Of a DNA stretch of 64,000 nucleotides, positions 46,516 through 54,553 are shown one piece after another. The stretch lies in NCBI GenBank assembly GCA_028288485.1, contig JAQBNO010000034.1, positions 1 to 64,000 on the forward strand, written 5' to 3'. The stretch comes from Segetibacter sp. GTDB taxonomy: Bacteria > Bacteroidota > Bacteroidia > Chitinophagales > Chitinophagaceae. Made by a program: the position numbers and the translations under genes. Within the stretch, counting starts at the first letter, position 1. Each line of letters opens with the position of its first letter. The notes beneath the pieces are model-generated. The model was not told where the DNA came from. It saw only the letters and a list, made by a program, of their open reading frames with translations, and did no database searches.

Positions 46516-47010
46516 GTACAAGCGAGCGACGCAAGAAACCTTAGGGGCGGCCGCCCAAGCATTCAAAATGAACTTTCAGTGCGAATTTATAGCTCAAGCA
46601 GCGGTTCGTTATTGCAACGGGACTCCACCCGCTTGTTTCTGAAACCGCTTCGCCGGTTTCAGAATGCCTTCGCCTGGCATCCAACCGGCTGATGTCACTT
46701 ATGCAATAACCGTTGCCGGAAGCGAATATTATAACACCAACCGATAAAAACAGACACCAACTTTACTCTTTTGTTGCCAGGCAATGCAGCCAAACGGTAC
46801 CCTTCGGCTTCGCTCTGGGTACCTTTCGGCAGGCTCAGGGTAAAAAATGCTACGCTAAGTTCTATCAAAGAATTAAAATTTGAACTGAGCGTAGCAACGA
46901 TGATTCTTATAGTACAAAAAGCCCGTATCAAAAAAAAATGAAAAATCAAGACTGCAAAAACGAGTTCATTAGTAGAATGTTATATAGTAGCACCGGCGCC
47001 GGGTACAAAA
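46516..47010 (+). repeat. Long interspersed element, copy B (~495 bp)
   Basis: Begins GTACAAGCGAGCGACGCAAG and ends near GGGTACAAAA. Same order of parts and same orientation as copies A and C. Hairpin 1 is GAAACC...GGTTTC. Hairpin 2 is 46790-46802 paired with 46817-46829. Hairpin 3 is again TGCTACGCTAAGTTC with its partner, 14 of 15 bases. A two-base deletion relative to copy A breaks the frame that is open in A. It lies between the fasciclin gene and the anti-sigma gene. Confidence 0.85.
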
Positions 47011-47123
47011 GATCGCCATCCTTGAAGGACAGCTTTTAGAAAAAAAGAATAAACAGAACATGAAACAGCCGGAAAAAAAGTGGGTGAAGTGTAAACGACG
47101 GTAAAAACGGATGTAAGGAAAAA

Positions 47124-47948
47124 TTATACCTTTCCCATTACAAATAGCTGTGTCATTGTTGGAGTGGCGCTACCTCCTGCATTTTCAAGGGTAATAGCAA
47201 AAGCCTGCGCATAAGGAACATTTTTCATTTTGCAAATACTATTACACGAAGGATCGAGCATGCCCGCATCAACAGGTTTTCCATTTACTAATGCCCAAAG
47301 TTGGTATTGTTTACCCGCAGCGGGAAGTGGCAGCTTATTAGGCATTATATACACATCTTTGCTCTGAGAGTGCCAGAAAACGGTAGCAAGATGTTGTGGC
47401 TTTCCCGGAACTCCCGGCATTTTTATCATAGCCATTTCAGTATCGGCCATCATTCTTGATGCAACTTCCCATTCCCGTAAATGTGTTTGATAAACCTGGT
47501 TGCTCGACGCTAACGTATTTCTTTCGGTTAGCAATGACTGGTAAGCGCTGTTTTTCCGGCTGTATTTATTATATAAATAGAAATTCAACGCAGTGCTGCT
47601 AATTGCAAGAATTGTTGATGCAGCAGCGAGAATCCTCCATTTGCGGAAGAAAGTTATATGAACAACTGAATTTCCTTCTTCATTAGGAGATAAGGAAAAT
47701 ACGGGGGATATAGTGTGACGGTCTTCTTCATGAATAGCCGCCATTATTTTCGATTTGACAAAAGGGGGTGGGGCAACTGCATTTTCAAAAGCCTGTTCTT
47801 CAATTAAGACAGAAAACTCCATTATAGCATCTTCTACTTCAGGATATTGAAGACGAAGCGTCTCTACTTCAGCAATTTCTTCGGAGTTAGCCAGGCCCAG
47901 CACGTAGCTTTCTATTATCCCAGATCGTATGTAAGCCTGTATATCCAA
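47124..47948 (-). CDS. Anti-sigma factor (RskA-type)
   Basis: 274 aa from a TTG start, 1 base behind the sigma gene's stop. The N-terminal ~85 residues form a sigma-binding helical domain (SGIIESYVLGLANSEEIAEV). A transmembrane segment lies near 108-128 (KWRILAAASTILAISSTAL). The periplasmic part ends with the RskA C-terminal domain: HLATVFWHSQSKDVYIMPNK, then QYQLWALVNGKPVDAGML. It should hold the ECF sigma factor of the next gene inactive at the membrane until an envelope signal releases it. Confidence 0.9.
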   Translation of the reverse strand: MDIQAYIRSGIIESYVLGLANSEEIAEVETLRLQYPEVEDAIMEFSVLIEEQAFENAVAPPPFVKSKIMAAIHEEDRHTISPVFSLSPNEEGNSVVHITFFRKWRILAAASTILAISSTALNFYLYNKYSRKNSAYQSLLTERNTLASSNQVYQTHLREWEVASRMMADTEMAMIKMPGVPGKPQHLATVFWHSQSKDVYIMPNKLPLPAAGKQYQLWALVNGKPVDAGMLDPSCNSICKMKNVPYAQAFAITLENAGGSATPTMTQLFVMGKV

Positions 47949-47949
47949 C

Positions 47950-48456
47950 TTATGGTTTTATAACTTGTTTTAATTGAATTAGGGCTGTTCGCAATCGTGT
48001 TTTAACTGTACCTAACGGTATCCTTAGCATCTTAGAAATTTCATCTTGCGTAAATCCTTCGAAATAAGAGAGCTCAATTAAAACCCTGTAATCATCTTTT
48101 AATTTATGCACTATCTTTCTCAAGCCGATTTTATCAGTATTCGTTTGAGTACTCCCGGCAGCATCGTAAACATTTTCTGTCAGTTCGCGATTCTGCTGGC
48201 CCTGCTGGTAATTTTTGCTCCTTAAAGCATCAATGCTCGCATTACGGGCAACATTTAACATCCAGGTAAATAAACGTCCCTTTGTTGTGTCGTAAGTTTC
48301 AATTTGTCGCCATATTTTTATAAATACGTCCTGCAATATATCACTCGCTATTTCCCTATCGGGTATAATACCGAGAATAACAGAATACAACGAACCGGAA
48401 TAATGATCGTATAAATAACTGAATGCCGACTCCTGACGTTGCTTTAGCATTATCAC
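47950..48456 (-). CDS. RNA polymerase ECF sigma factor
   Basis: 168 aa. Region 2 has the DILQDVFIKIWRQI and GRLFTWMLNVARNASID segments. Region 4 has YFEGFTQDEISKMLRIPLGT and VKTRLRTALIQLKQ. The start is uncertain: GTG at 48456 cuts into the first helix of region 2. The frame is open upstream to 48495 with only a CTG (48492) as further candidate, which would add NTGTTYQEGEL and give a more usual N-terminus. It is paired with the RskA-type anti-sigma factor and probably responds to envelope stress. Co-transcribed, with 1 base between stop and start. Confidence 0.92.
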   Translation of the reverse strand: MIMLKQRQESAFSYLYDHYSGSLYSVILGIIPDREIASDILQDVFIKIWRQIETYDTTKGRLFTWMLNVARNASIDALRSKNYQQGQQNRELTENVYDAAGSTQTNTDKIGLRKIVHKLKDDYRVLIELSYFEGFTQDEISKMLRIPLGTVKTRLRTALIQLKQVIKP

Positions 48457-48566
48457 GAGTTCGCCTTCCTGGTATGTGGTGCCCGTATTCAGATAGCGGA
48501 GTTAGAGAAATGGTTAAAGGGCGACGGCTGCTTTATGTACGAAAAGCAATTAGCCCCGGATGTTGT

Positions 48567-48944
48567 TTAGGAAATTAGTTTCTGATATGCCGCTGCAGTC
48601 ATAAGCTCTTCAAAGTCTGCAAGGTTAGAAACGGTCATTTTTATCATCCAGCCCTCGCCGTAAGGATCGGTATTTACTAACTCTGGTTGATTCGATAATG
48701 CAGGGTTTACCTGTGTAATGGTACCTGTGAGCGGCAAAAAGAGGTCACTAACTGTTTTAACAGCTTCAACTGTGCCGAAAATCTCTTCGGCATTCAATGT
48801 TTTCCCTTCACTATCTATATCTACATAAACTATATCGCCAAGTTCGCTTTGAGCAAATTCTGTAATGCCAACTGTTGCAGTATTACCTTCAAGTTTTATC
48901 CACTCGTGGTCTTTGGTGTAGCGTAGATTTTCAGGAAAAGTCAT
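48567..48944 (-). CDS. gcvH: Glycine cleavage system H protein
   Basis: 125 aa, normal length. The lipoyl-lysine is Lys63 in GTVEAVKTVSDL, with the flanking Gly and the WIKLEGNTATVGITEFAQ strand block before it. It shuttles the aminomethyl group between the P, T and L proteins of glycine cleavage. Only gcvH is here; gcvP and gcvT must be elsewhere. It is 51 bases behind the cyclophilin gene. Confidence 0.97.
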   Translation of the reverse strand: MTFPENLRYTKDHEWIKLEGNTATVGITEFAQSELGDIVYVDIDSEGKTLNAEEIFGTVEAVKTVSDLFLPLTGTITQVNPALSNQPELVNTDPYGEGWMIKMTVSNLADFEELMTAAAYQKLIS

Positions 48945-48994
48945 TGAGTTAGTGTTTTATTAATACAAATATTAAACAATTATTTTAAAAGAAA

Positions 48995-49774
48995 CTAATT
49001 AAGCAGCCTGATTCTCATCCGTACATTTTGTAAAGGTCTGTCGCTTCCATCTTTAGGTGTTCGTGCAATTTTATCGATTACATCAAGTCCACTGATAACT
49101 TCACCGAAGACGGTATACGCCTGGTCTAAAAAAGGTGTGCCGCCAATCCTGGCATAGACTTCCCTTTGCTTCTTGCTGTAATTAAAATTTGGGTTAGAAG
49201 CTTTTACCCGCTGGTCGAAAACATTATTCAACTCCTGTTCGGGCATTACCTTTCCGTGAACTATATAAAACTGGCAATTGCTGCTTGCTCTATCCGGATT
49301 ATTGTCGCGGGCTGCCGCCAGTGCTCCTTTTTTATGAAAAAAGTAAGACTTAAACTCGGCAGGAACTCTATTACCTGGTGCCGATCCGGTGCCAAGATGG
49401 ACACTGTCCGGGGCATTTTTACTTAAAGGATCGCCTCCCTGTATCATAAACTGGTCGATAACCCGATGAAACAAGAGACTATCGTAAAACTTCTGCTCAA
49501 CAAGTTTCACAAAATTGTTTCTGTGTAATGGAGTGCTGTCGTATAATTTAGCCACCATTACCCCATAATCGGTTGATATTTCTACCAGCCTTTCTTTTGT
49601 GTTCAATTGTCGCCATGGTTCAGTTACTATCGTGGCCGGTTTTGAAGGTGCTCCAATACTTTTAACCGGAGCTTTTTTAGCAGGTACTTTGCTCTTTGTT
49701 TGCGCCAGTACTCCGCCCGACATTAAAAAAGCCAGCAACGGAATTAATCCTGCTCTGGTAAAAACGCTATTCAT
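48995..49774 (-). CDS. Exported cyclophilin-type peptidyl-prolyl isomerase
   Basis: 259 aa with a signal peptide (cleavage near VLA-Q). About residues 55-258 are a cyclophilin domain with FYDSLLFHRVIDQFMIQGGD, GALAAARDNNPDRASSNCQF and YTVFGEVISGLDVID. It speeds folding of proline-containing proteins, probably in the periplasm. A Lys/Pro-rich linker follows the signal. It overlaps the stop codon of the upstream gene by one base (TAATG), so the two are translationally coupled. Confidence 0.92.
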   Translation of the reverse strand: MNSVFTRAGLIPLLAFLMSGGVLAQTKSKVPAKKAPVKSIGAPSKPATIVTEPWRQLNTKERLVEISTDYGVMVAKLYDSTPLHRNNFVKLVEQKFYDSLLFHRVIDQFMIQGGDPLSKNAPDSVHLGTGSAPGNRVPAEFKSYFFHKKGALAAARDNNPDRASSNCQFYIVHGKVMPEQELNNVFDQRVKASNPNFNYSKKQREVYARIGGTPFLDQAYTVFGEVISGLDVIDKIARTPKDGSDRPLQNVRMRIRLLN

Positions 49775-50118
49775 TAAAGTCCATTTTTTTCAAAATATAG
49801 TAATACGTGGTCCTTTAAAAAGTTTTCCTGTTCGATAAGCTGTAGTGCCGGTATCTCTTTTAATTGTTTAAAATGAGGCCAGCCTTCTTCATCTTTTCCC
49901 TCGAGCAGGTAATACCCGCTTTGGCTTAATAAAGTACAAACAGCCACGTGCATCAGGTCCTGCTTCTGTTCTTTGGTAATCTTCTTCTGTACAAATCCCG
50001 TTTCCTGCATACCAATTAAAAACAGGATAGCCTCCATATCCGGCTTTTTACCAAACCTTTCAACCAGTTTCGCTTCGAGGTTCCACCAACGCGTTTGCAA
50101 ATCATCGCTTACATTCAT
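49774..50118 (-). CDS. Conserved hypothetical protein coupled to the cyclophilin gene
   Basis: 114 aa, no signal or membrane segment, mostly helical (RWWNLEAKLVERFGKKPDME, then FLIGMQETGFVQKKITKEQK). It resembles small uncharacterised Bacteroidota proteins but no named family was recognised. Its stop codon overlaps the start of the cyclophilin gene by one base, so co-translation is likely. A link in function is not known. Confidence 0.75.
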   Translation of the reverse strand: MNVSDDLQTRWWNLEAKLVERFGKKPDMEAILFLIGMQETGFVQKKITKEQKQDLMHVAVCTLLSQSGYYLLEGKDEEGWPHFKQLKEIPALQLIEQENFLKDHVLLYFEKNGL

Positions 50119-50277
50119 AGCGCTGCAAAAATAGGTTCTTCACATGAATAGTTAACAGGGGTTTGGTTACTGTTAACACGATTGATTTTACAGTTGTATG
50201 ATCACACTCCAAGTATGCCAAACACAGTGCGTAACAAAGATTTTTTTTGGGGGGCGGGCAAAAATGCTACTATTTAC

Positions 50278-50364
50278 ATCGTTGCCACGCTCGCTTGTAC
50301 TGTAACACATTATTCACCGTGGCAGTTTACCCCCTGAACTTGCGGAAGGGTCGCACACCTGTAC
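50278..50364 (+). repeat. 85-bp interspersed element, copy 4
   Basis: ATCGTTGCCACGCTCGCTTG, TACTGTAACACATTATTCAC, GTGGCAGTTTACCCCCTGAA and TTGCGGAAGGGTCGCACACC, ending TGTAC. The copy nearest to the inverted one at 28922-29004. Confidence 0.75.
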
Positions 50365-50435
50365 TGCTAACTAATCAGCAATAAGCATGAAGAAGTAGGT
50401 AGTAAGAAAATGAATGGTTGCCTGTTGAAGAAAAT

Positions 50436-50946
50436 GTACAAGGGTGCGACGTAAGAAATCTTCGGGGGCGCCCCCGAAGCATGCAAAATGAAGTTTTAGT
50501 GCAATCATTTATAGCTCAAGCCGCGTGGCTTCGTTATTTCAACCGGACTCCACCCGCTTGTTGCTGAAACCGCTTCGCTGGTTTCAGCATGCCTTCGCCT
50601 TCGCCTGGCACCCAACCGGCTGATGTCCCTCATGCAGTAACGTTGTCAGGAGCGAATATTATAACACCCATCCATAAAACAGGGCACCGACTTTACCCTT
50701 TTGTTGCCACCAGCAATGCAGCCGAACAGTACCCTTCGGCTTCGCTCAGGGTACCGTTCGGGAGGCTCAGGGTAAAAAAAACTGCTAGGCTAGTTCTATC
50801 AAAGAATTAAAAGTTGAACTGAGCGTAGCAACGATGATTCTTATAGTACAAAAAGTCGGTATCCAAAAAAAAATTAAAAATCAAGACAGCAAAAACGAAT
50901 TCATTAGTAGAATGCCTGGCAGCAGCAGTATGCCCGGCTCACAAAA
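50436..50946 (+). repeat. Long interspersed element, copy C (~510 bp)
   Basis: Begins GTACAAGGGTGCGACGTAAG and ends near GGCTCACAAAA. Same parts as copies A and B. Hairpin 2 is 50722-50734 paired with 50749-50761, 12 of 13 bases. Compared with copy A, one pair has changed from G-C to A-T on both sides. Hairpin 3 is partly broken here (TGCTAGGCTAGTTC). Confidence 0.85.
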
Positions 50947-50965
50947 AATAAGATGAACTTCAATG

Positions 50966-51544
50966 CTACTGCGCCATGAAAGAACTGTCAGCAATAATGA
51001 GGTAACTATTATACAAATGATCGATGGTATACCATTTAAAACTCTGATCAGCCACGAGGCCCTTTCCATATATTTTTTGTGTGGGGGTGTGTATGATCAC
51101 ATTTTTATTCGTATAAAAGGTCGATTTCATTTGGTCCCAATACAGTTCCTTACAAAAAAGGGTATCGCCCGCAACACTGAAAACAACTACACTATCGCGC
51201 AGAAAAACTTTGTTTTCATTTTCTAAATACCGGCCAAACTTGGCAAAAAGTTTACTTTCAATTTTAGTGCTGTCATTATAAAAATCAACTTTTAATGTTT
51301 GTGGAAACTCAACTCTGGGAGTGTCGGTCTGATAACGCATCATAACCGGTGCCATCAGCTTTGCCTTTACTTTTCCTTCCTGGCTCAGAAAGCTTTCGAT
51401 TTGTTTTCCTACCTCAACCCCCACCGTTTTCTTGTTTAAATCACGCACCTTCTGCATGTCGTTCTCTTTACACGAGAAAATAAAAAAGCAGCCAAAAAAG
51501 TAGGCTGCTGCTATTGTAAAAGGTTGAACAATTCTGTTAATCAT
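50966..51544 (-). CDS. lptC: LPS export protein LptC
   Basis: 192 aa from ATG at 51544 (MINRIVQPFTIAAAYFF); the frame from 51568 adds eight unlikely residues. A lipoprotein signal ends FIFSC. The mature part has the LptC beta-jellyroll pattern: VKAKLMAPVMMRYQTDTPRV, LKVDFYNDSTKIESKLFAKF and FLRDSVVVFSVAGDTLFCKE. LptC is the periplasmic bridge of the Lpt lipopolysaccharide transporter. Its start overlaps the end of the outer-membrane protein gene by 8 bases, so it is translationally coupled in a coaX-OMP-lptC run. An lptB/F/G gene is not in the window. Confidence 0.88.
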   Translation of the reverse strand: MINRIVQPFTIAAAYFFGCFFIFSCKENDMQKVRDLNKKTVGVEVGKQIESFLSQEGKVKAKLMAPVMMRYQTDTPRVEFPQTLKVDFYNDSTKIESKLFAKFGRYLENENKVFLRDSVVVFSVAGDTLFCKELYWDQMKSTFYTNKNVIIHTPTQKIYGKGLVADQSFKWYTIDHLYNSYLIIADSSFMAQ

Positions 51545-52868
51545 ATCTACGTTTTTTAAACCAGACATCGCTTAGGTTTAAGCCAAATGAAACGCGAAAA
51601 AAACTTTCTGTAATATTATTTTTCTTATTTCCCCGCTTGCCAATTTCCACGGTAGTATTAATCGTCGTGAACTGATCGTCAGATCTTATCCATTTGCGTA
51701 CAGGAAAGCCTGCCCCTAATGTGAGTCCTACAACAGGTAATTCGTTTCCATCTGCATTTGCAGCCTCTTTACCCATATACACACCTGCACGGTAAGTAAC
51801 CCTGTTCCAATAGCTTTTGGTAAAACCAATTGGGTTTGGTACAAATTGACCACCCAGTTTCAACTGCCAGCTATTTATTAACTTGTCGGGCTGCTTAAAA
51901 AACCGGTAATTCGACCATTGAGTGCTTTCGTATTCAAGTGCAATCAGGCCTTTATCGTACCTGCCACCCAAATTATCAACTACATAAGAGTTAAGGCTAA
52001 CACCTGCAGTATAAGATACAGGTAATTCTATAGTTCCCGACTCTTCTGCTGTTTGATAGACGCTGTCTATTTTAGTAGACAGTCCGTTAGGGTCGTAGGA
52101 AAATGTTTCGCGGTTGATCTGCTGTTGTGCACTTAAACTCTGTTTCAGGTTACCCGAGAATCCAAACCTCATCGACGTTTTCTTGCTAAATTTAGCCTCG
52201 TATTGTAAGCCTGCATTTATAAAAGCGCTGCCATAAGTTGTAAGCGTTGAGGAATTTGATTTGTAAGTAAGAACACTATCAATAGGAATGGCGCGTGTAG
52301 TATTCTCTTTACGTCCAAACATATAGCCGGTATTTATACCGATGTGCAGTCCACCCCAACTTTTGCCTACACCCACAAAAGCCTGGTACAAACCTCCATC
52401 GCCTTCATACAGATATTGCATACTATCTACTCTAAGTCTCTTTCGCTCTTCAATCGAATAGCTAATTCTTGCCAAAGACCGTAAGCCAAATGCAAGGCCG
52501 AGGTTATGCTTTTTACTTATAGGCATACCCAGGGAAACATAAGAGGGAGTAAGATTAACTGAATTATATTTCTGAATTGGATTGGCACTTCTTAACGTGC
52601 GGCTGTCCATGGCAACGCCAATGTCGTAGGTAACAACTTTTAATTCGCTATAACTTGCCGGGTTGCTTAAATTAATGCTTTGCCAGTTTCCGTAAGTACT
52701 TGCGACACCTCCCATTCCGCGGTTTATAACATTCTGCGAAGGATAAGGATCTCCCAATCCATATCTCGAAAAAGGAGAGTTTTCCTGCGCAGAGGCCTGG
52801 AAAGATCCTAAAATAAGAAAAAAAATTACGCTAAGTTTTGGTGTGTTGATTGTACTCACTGATCGCAT
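51537..52868 (-). CDS. Outer-membrane beta-barrel protein of unknown function
   Basis: 443 aa with a signal peptide (cleavage near FQASAQ). Repeated amphipathic strands such as YDIGVAMDSRTL and MRFGFSGNLKQSLS, an N-terminal NSPFSRYGLGDPYPSQN motif found in many Bacteroidota OMPs, and a C-terminal strand ending SFGLNLSDVWFKKRR all point to an outer-membrane barrel. The specific role is unknown. Its position between coaX and lptC and overlaps with both (38 and 8 bases) suggest a link with LPS or surface assembly. Confidence 0.8.
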   Translation of the reverse strand: MRSVSTINTPKLSVIFFLILGSFQASAQENSPFSRYGLGDPYPSQNVINRGMGGVASTYGNWQSINLSNPASYSELKVVTYDIGVAMDSRTLRSANPIQKYNSVNLTPSYVSLGMPISKKHNLGLAFGLRSLARISYSIEERKRLRVDSMQYLYEGDGGLYQAFVGVGKSWGGLHIGINTGYMFGRKENTTRAIPIDSVLTYKSNSSTLTTYGSAFINAGLQYEAKFSKKTSMRFGFSGNLKQSLSAQQQINRETFSYDPNGLSTKIDSVYQTAEESGTIELPVSYTAGVSLNSYVVDNLGGRYDKGLIALEYESTQWSNYRFFKQPDKLINSWQLKLGGQFVPNPIGFTKSYWNRVTYRAGVYMGKEAANADGNELPVVGLTLGAGFPVRKWIRSDDQFTTINTTVEIGKRGNKKNNITESFFRVSFGLNLSDVWFKKRRYD

Positions 52869-53565
52869 ACAGGCCCTTGTAAATTAAAGTAGGGTCTGCA
52901 AATATCTTATTTTTAAGCAGGGTGCCAAAAAAGGCTATATCACCCCCGGTTAAATGCACGTTAAAGTTATTAAACTTTTCTTTATACAAATCAATAATTC
53001 CATCTATTTCTTTCGCCATTCCAGCGATTACGCCGCTTTGAATATTTGTTTTTGTATCGTAGCCCAACAGGGGAAAATTCCAGTCAGGTTCAACGATTGG
53101 AAGTTTTGCAGTATAATATTCAAGCGATTTAAACCGCATTTCCATACCCGGCGAAATGCTGCCACCAATGAACTGGTGATACTTATTTACAAAATTGTAG
53201 GTGATACAAGTTCCCAGTCCTATAATTAAATTATGCTGATGCGGAAAAAGATTAATAGCAGCAACCACCATAGCAAGGCGATCGGCGCCAATTGTTTGAG
53301 GCTTACCTACAGGCGACGTAAAAGGTAATTTACTATCGTAAGACAGCTTATGGAAAGTGGTTGCCTGCTCTAACAGTTCTTCAAAATCAGGGTTATGATC
53401 TATTACTGATGAAAGAATAGCTCTATGTGGCTGATACTTTTGTAAAACACCTTCTAACACTGCAACTGAGTCGTTCTCCAATACAAATTCTTCGGAAAAG
53501 TCTTTATTAATGAATACAGCGCATTTAAGCCGAGTGTTACCGAAATCGAAGCATAAAGTTGTCAT
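52831..53565 (-). CDS. coaX: Type III pantothenate kinase
   Basis: 244 aa. The ATP-binding DFGNTRLK is at 6-13, TIGADRLAMVVAA near 92, GLGTCITYNF near 112 and GGSISPGMEMRFKSLEYYTA near 129, all typical of CoaX. It phosphorylates pantothenate in the first committed step of CoA synthesis, and is insensitive to CoA feedback. Its 3' end overlaps the next gene by 38 bases, so the downstream genes are probably translated together with it. Confidence 0.93.
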   Translation of the reverse strand: MTTLCFDFGNTRLKCAVFINKDFSEEFVLENDSVAVLEGVLQKYQPHRAILSSVIDHNPDFEELLEQATTFHKLSYDSKLPFTSPVGKPQTIGADRLAMVVAAINLFPHQHNLIIGLGTCITYNFVNKYHQFIGGSISPGMEMRFKSLEYYTAKLPIVEPDWNFPLLGYDTKTNIQSGVIAGMAKEIDGIIDLYKEKFNNFNVHLTGGDIAFFGTLLKNKIFADPTLIYKGLYAISEYNQHTKT

Positions 53566-53704
53566 TTTTAATAGTTGCAGGGTTAAAAAAGTTACAGTTT
53601 CCCAGTTGCAAGTTCCCAGTTACCTGGCCGTAAAGAGATAGTCATCCCTGAAAACTACCGGTAACAGGAAACCGTAACCGCGGTCTATCATAGTGCTGGT
53701 CGGC

Positions 53705-54343
53705 TCATATATCAAAATTGCCGGAAAGATTTTTAAAGTGCCCATTTAATTTAATCCGGTCTTTTAAAACTTCCATTTCATTTACCACTGGTAACACTTT
53801 ATTTAAATGCCTTTTCAGGTATTCGAGCCGCTGGTCTTCACGTAGCAAGCCCAAAAACTCGTACTCTTCCTCGAGAGATAATCCAACATGGTGAGCAATG
53901 TCATAAGATAACAATTCTTCATCGGGCTTGGAGAACTCTTTATTCAATTTTAAAATAGCGTGAAGGTCACGAACGGTCCTGATAACCTTGCGCAACAACA
54001 AAATGTTCCTGTTCTCCTCATTTGCGGGATAATTTACTATTGCCCCACTATACAGTTTCTCAGGTATGTTTTTAACTACCTCCAGGATTGCAAAAATAGA
54101 AACTCCTTTAGTCTTAATATCGAGCTTACCGTCAGCATACACTTCTACGATCTCCTTCACTTCAACAAGGGTTCCTCTTTCGCTTAATCCATTTTTAAAA
54201 ACCGTCGGAATACCAAAAGGTTTCGATTCTGCAAAACAATCGGTTATGAGTTGTTTGTAGCGAGGTTCGAAGATGTGCAGGTTCAGGCTTTCACCCGGAA
54301 ATACTACTATACCTAAAGGAAATATGGGAATGAAGTTTATCAT
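53705..54343 (-). CDS. LON substrate-binding domain protein
   Basis: 212 aa. The LON N-terminal (substrate-binding) domain is seen from FIPIFPLGIVVFPGESLNLH to about residue 110, with the conserved FEPRYKQLI. A helical region follows (DELLSYDIAHHVGLSLEEEY). No ATPase or protease domain, so it is a free-standing LON-N protein of the kind common in Bacteroidota; a chaperone- or adapter-like role is supposed but not shown. Single gene. Confidence 0.9.
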   Translation of the reverse strand: MINFIPIFPLGIVVFPGESLNLHIFEPRYKQLITDCFAESKPFGIPTVFKNGLSERGTLVEVKEIVEVYADGKLDIKTKGVSIFAILEVVKNIPEKLYSGAIVNYPANEENRNILLLRKVIRTVRDLHAILKLNKEFSKPDEELLSYDIAHHVGLSLEEEYEFLGLLREDQRLEYLKRHLNKVLPVVNEMEVLKDRIKLNGHFKNLSGNFDI

Positions 54344-54553
54344 AAACGAGTAACTTAATTATTGTCGTTAACGCTAAAAGTTTACAGAGTTAAAAAAAAA
54401 TTCGTTCTTTGATGTTATAAAAAAAGTTATAGTTCAATTATTGTTTGATAATGCAGAAACAACAGTTTCTGATGTTTCCTCAATTATTTTACCAGGTAAT
54501 ATTGTTTGTCCTTATCGAAAAAAAATCAACTTGCTCTCAAAGAAATATTTTGA

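Larger units (their letters stand above)
50119..50965. other. 847-bp gap filled by two repeat elements
   Basis: No gene. It holds an 85-bp element at 50278-50364 and the long element copy C at 50436-50946, in the same orientation and 71 bases apart. The frame at 50589-50810 runs through copy C and is rejected. Confidence 0.65.

Noticed and set aside
47011-47103. KIAILEGQLLEKKNKQNMKQ-like fragment behind repeat copy B, possible transposase relic
   Set aside because: About 30 codons only, no start, not present behind copies A and C; too little to support.
50589-50810. 73-codon open frame inside long repeat copy C
   Set aside because: Overlaps the repeat and shares its frame with copy A only in part; start and stop are not conserved among copies.
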